A stretch of 21,273 nucleotides of DNA, taken from assembly GCA_036897625.1 (NCBI GenBank), contig JAYMTA010001192.1, positions 1-21,273 of the forward strand, given 5' to 3'. The stretch comes from Pelargonium cotyledonis (taxonomy: Eukaryota > Streptophyta > Magnoliopsida > Geraniales > Geraniaceae). The position numbers were made by a program, and so were the translations under genes. Shown piece by piece: positions 20,973 through 21,273 of this stretch. The first letter of the stretch is position 1, and each line of letters begins with the position of its first letter. The notes beneath the pieces were generated by a model. The model was not told where the DNA came from. It did no database searches and saw only the letters and a program-made list of their open reading frames with translations.

Positions 20973-21273
20973 ATGTGCCTCGACCGGTCACAAATCGACA
21001 CATGGCATCCGAGGGCCACGTCATTCGAGACCTCGAGTCCACGTACGCGAAGTCATAAAGCGTTCAAGTCCCGAGAGACGGCGATCATCCCGGTGACAAG
21101 GGCCAACGTCGCTCGACGATCTTCGGAGTCGTTGTACCCCTTGGTCTCCCGGGAAGTGAACCTCAAGATCCCGACAACCCCGCGGATGTTCACGAGCTCC
21201 CGGGGCTCGAGCGAGACCCCGAGTATCTTCCGAAAATCCTCAAAGGCATCAAGGAGGCCCCAAGCGACAAACA
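20973..21273. mobile_element. GC- and CpG-rich block, probable edge of a transposable element (partial)
   Basis: Composition changes abruptly at about 20973, from strongly AT-rich to roughly 60% GC with many CpG sites (tcgac, ctcgag, cccgag). This is unlike the rest of the window. On the minus strand a frame of 72 codons is open from the window edge (21271) to TGA at 21053, reading for example GLLDAFEDFRKILG and GVVGILRFTSRETKG, which I cannot assign. An LTR retrotransposon edge is the likeliest reading. An unrelated gene, or a misjoined or foreign sequence, is possible. No LTR terminus, primer-binding site or integrase motif is visible in this short piece. Confidence 0.4.

Noticed and set aside
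20845-21096. 83-codon plus-strand open frame crossing the GC jump
   Set aside because: It joins AT-rich spacer to the GC-rich block, which is not how a real coding unit would look.
1-21273. A CRISPR array, phage or bacterial defence system
   Set aside because: The window is plant nuclear DNA with intron-containing genes, and no spacer-repeat array or prokaryotic operon is present.

Overview
The window is nuclear DNA of a flowering plant, most likely a eudicot. Genes are split by AT-rich introns with GT-AG borders, flanking DNA is about 65% AT, and the exons closely match plant proteins as I remember them. There are no bacterial operons, rRNA, tRNA or CRISPR features. Three genes lie on the + strand.

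(1) 1-3821: the 3' two thirds of ECR1 (UBA3 type), the catalytic subunit of the NEDD8/RUB1-activating enzyme. Six exons are visible (656-888, 978-1040, 1126-1182, 1570-1691, 2833-2950, 3531-3821) and the 5' end lies outside the window. (2) about 4950-10600: a complete ATP-dependent NAD(P)HX dehydratase (NAXD/CARKD). Eleven coding exons sum to exactly 361 codons, preceded by a probable 5'UTR intron. (3) about 11500-20312: a translation initiation factor eIF4G gene of nine coding exons, with a 5' telo-box.

The eIF4G copy is the most unusual part. Its reading frame is intact through the N-terminal region, the eIF4E-binding motif and MIF4G. It then meets an in-frame TAG at 18054-18056, inside sequence that is normally coding. 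Further on, one extra G at 19790-19792 breaks the frame in the MA3 domain. As written the gene encodes about 1491 residues and no MA3 domain, although the downstream exons still look like eIF4G. This could be a recent truncation or pseudogenisation, an mRNA that splices around the TAG, or base errors in the assembly.

Other structures are a foldback MITE-like element in NAXD intron 2, layered tandem duplications around NAXD intron 9 with a CAGTAG acceptor, a compound direct repeat downstream of eIF4G, and a GC- and CpG-rich block at the right edge (about 20973-21273) that looks like the edge of a transposable element. ECR1 and NAXD are also near neighbours in Arabidopsis (At5g19180 and At5g19150, from memory), which suggests old microsynteny. 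The genes have unrelated roles: protein neddylation, repair of damaged nicotinamide cofactors, and translation initiation. I did not find a new multi-gene system here.
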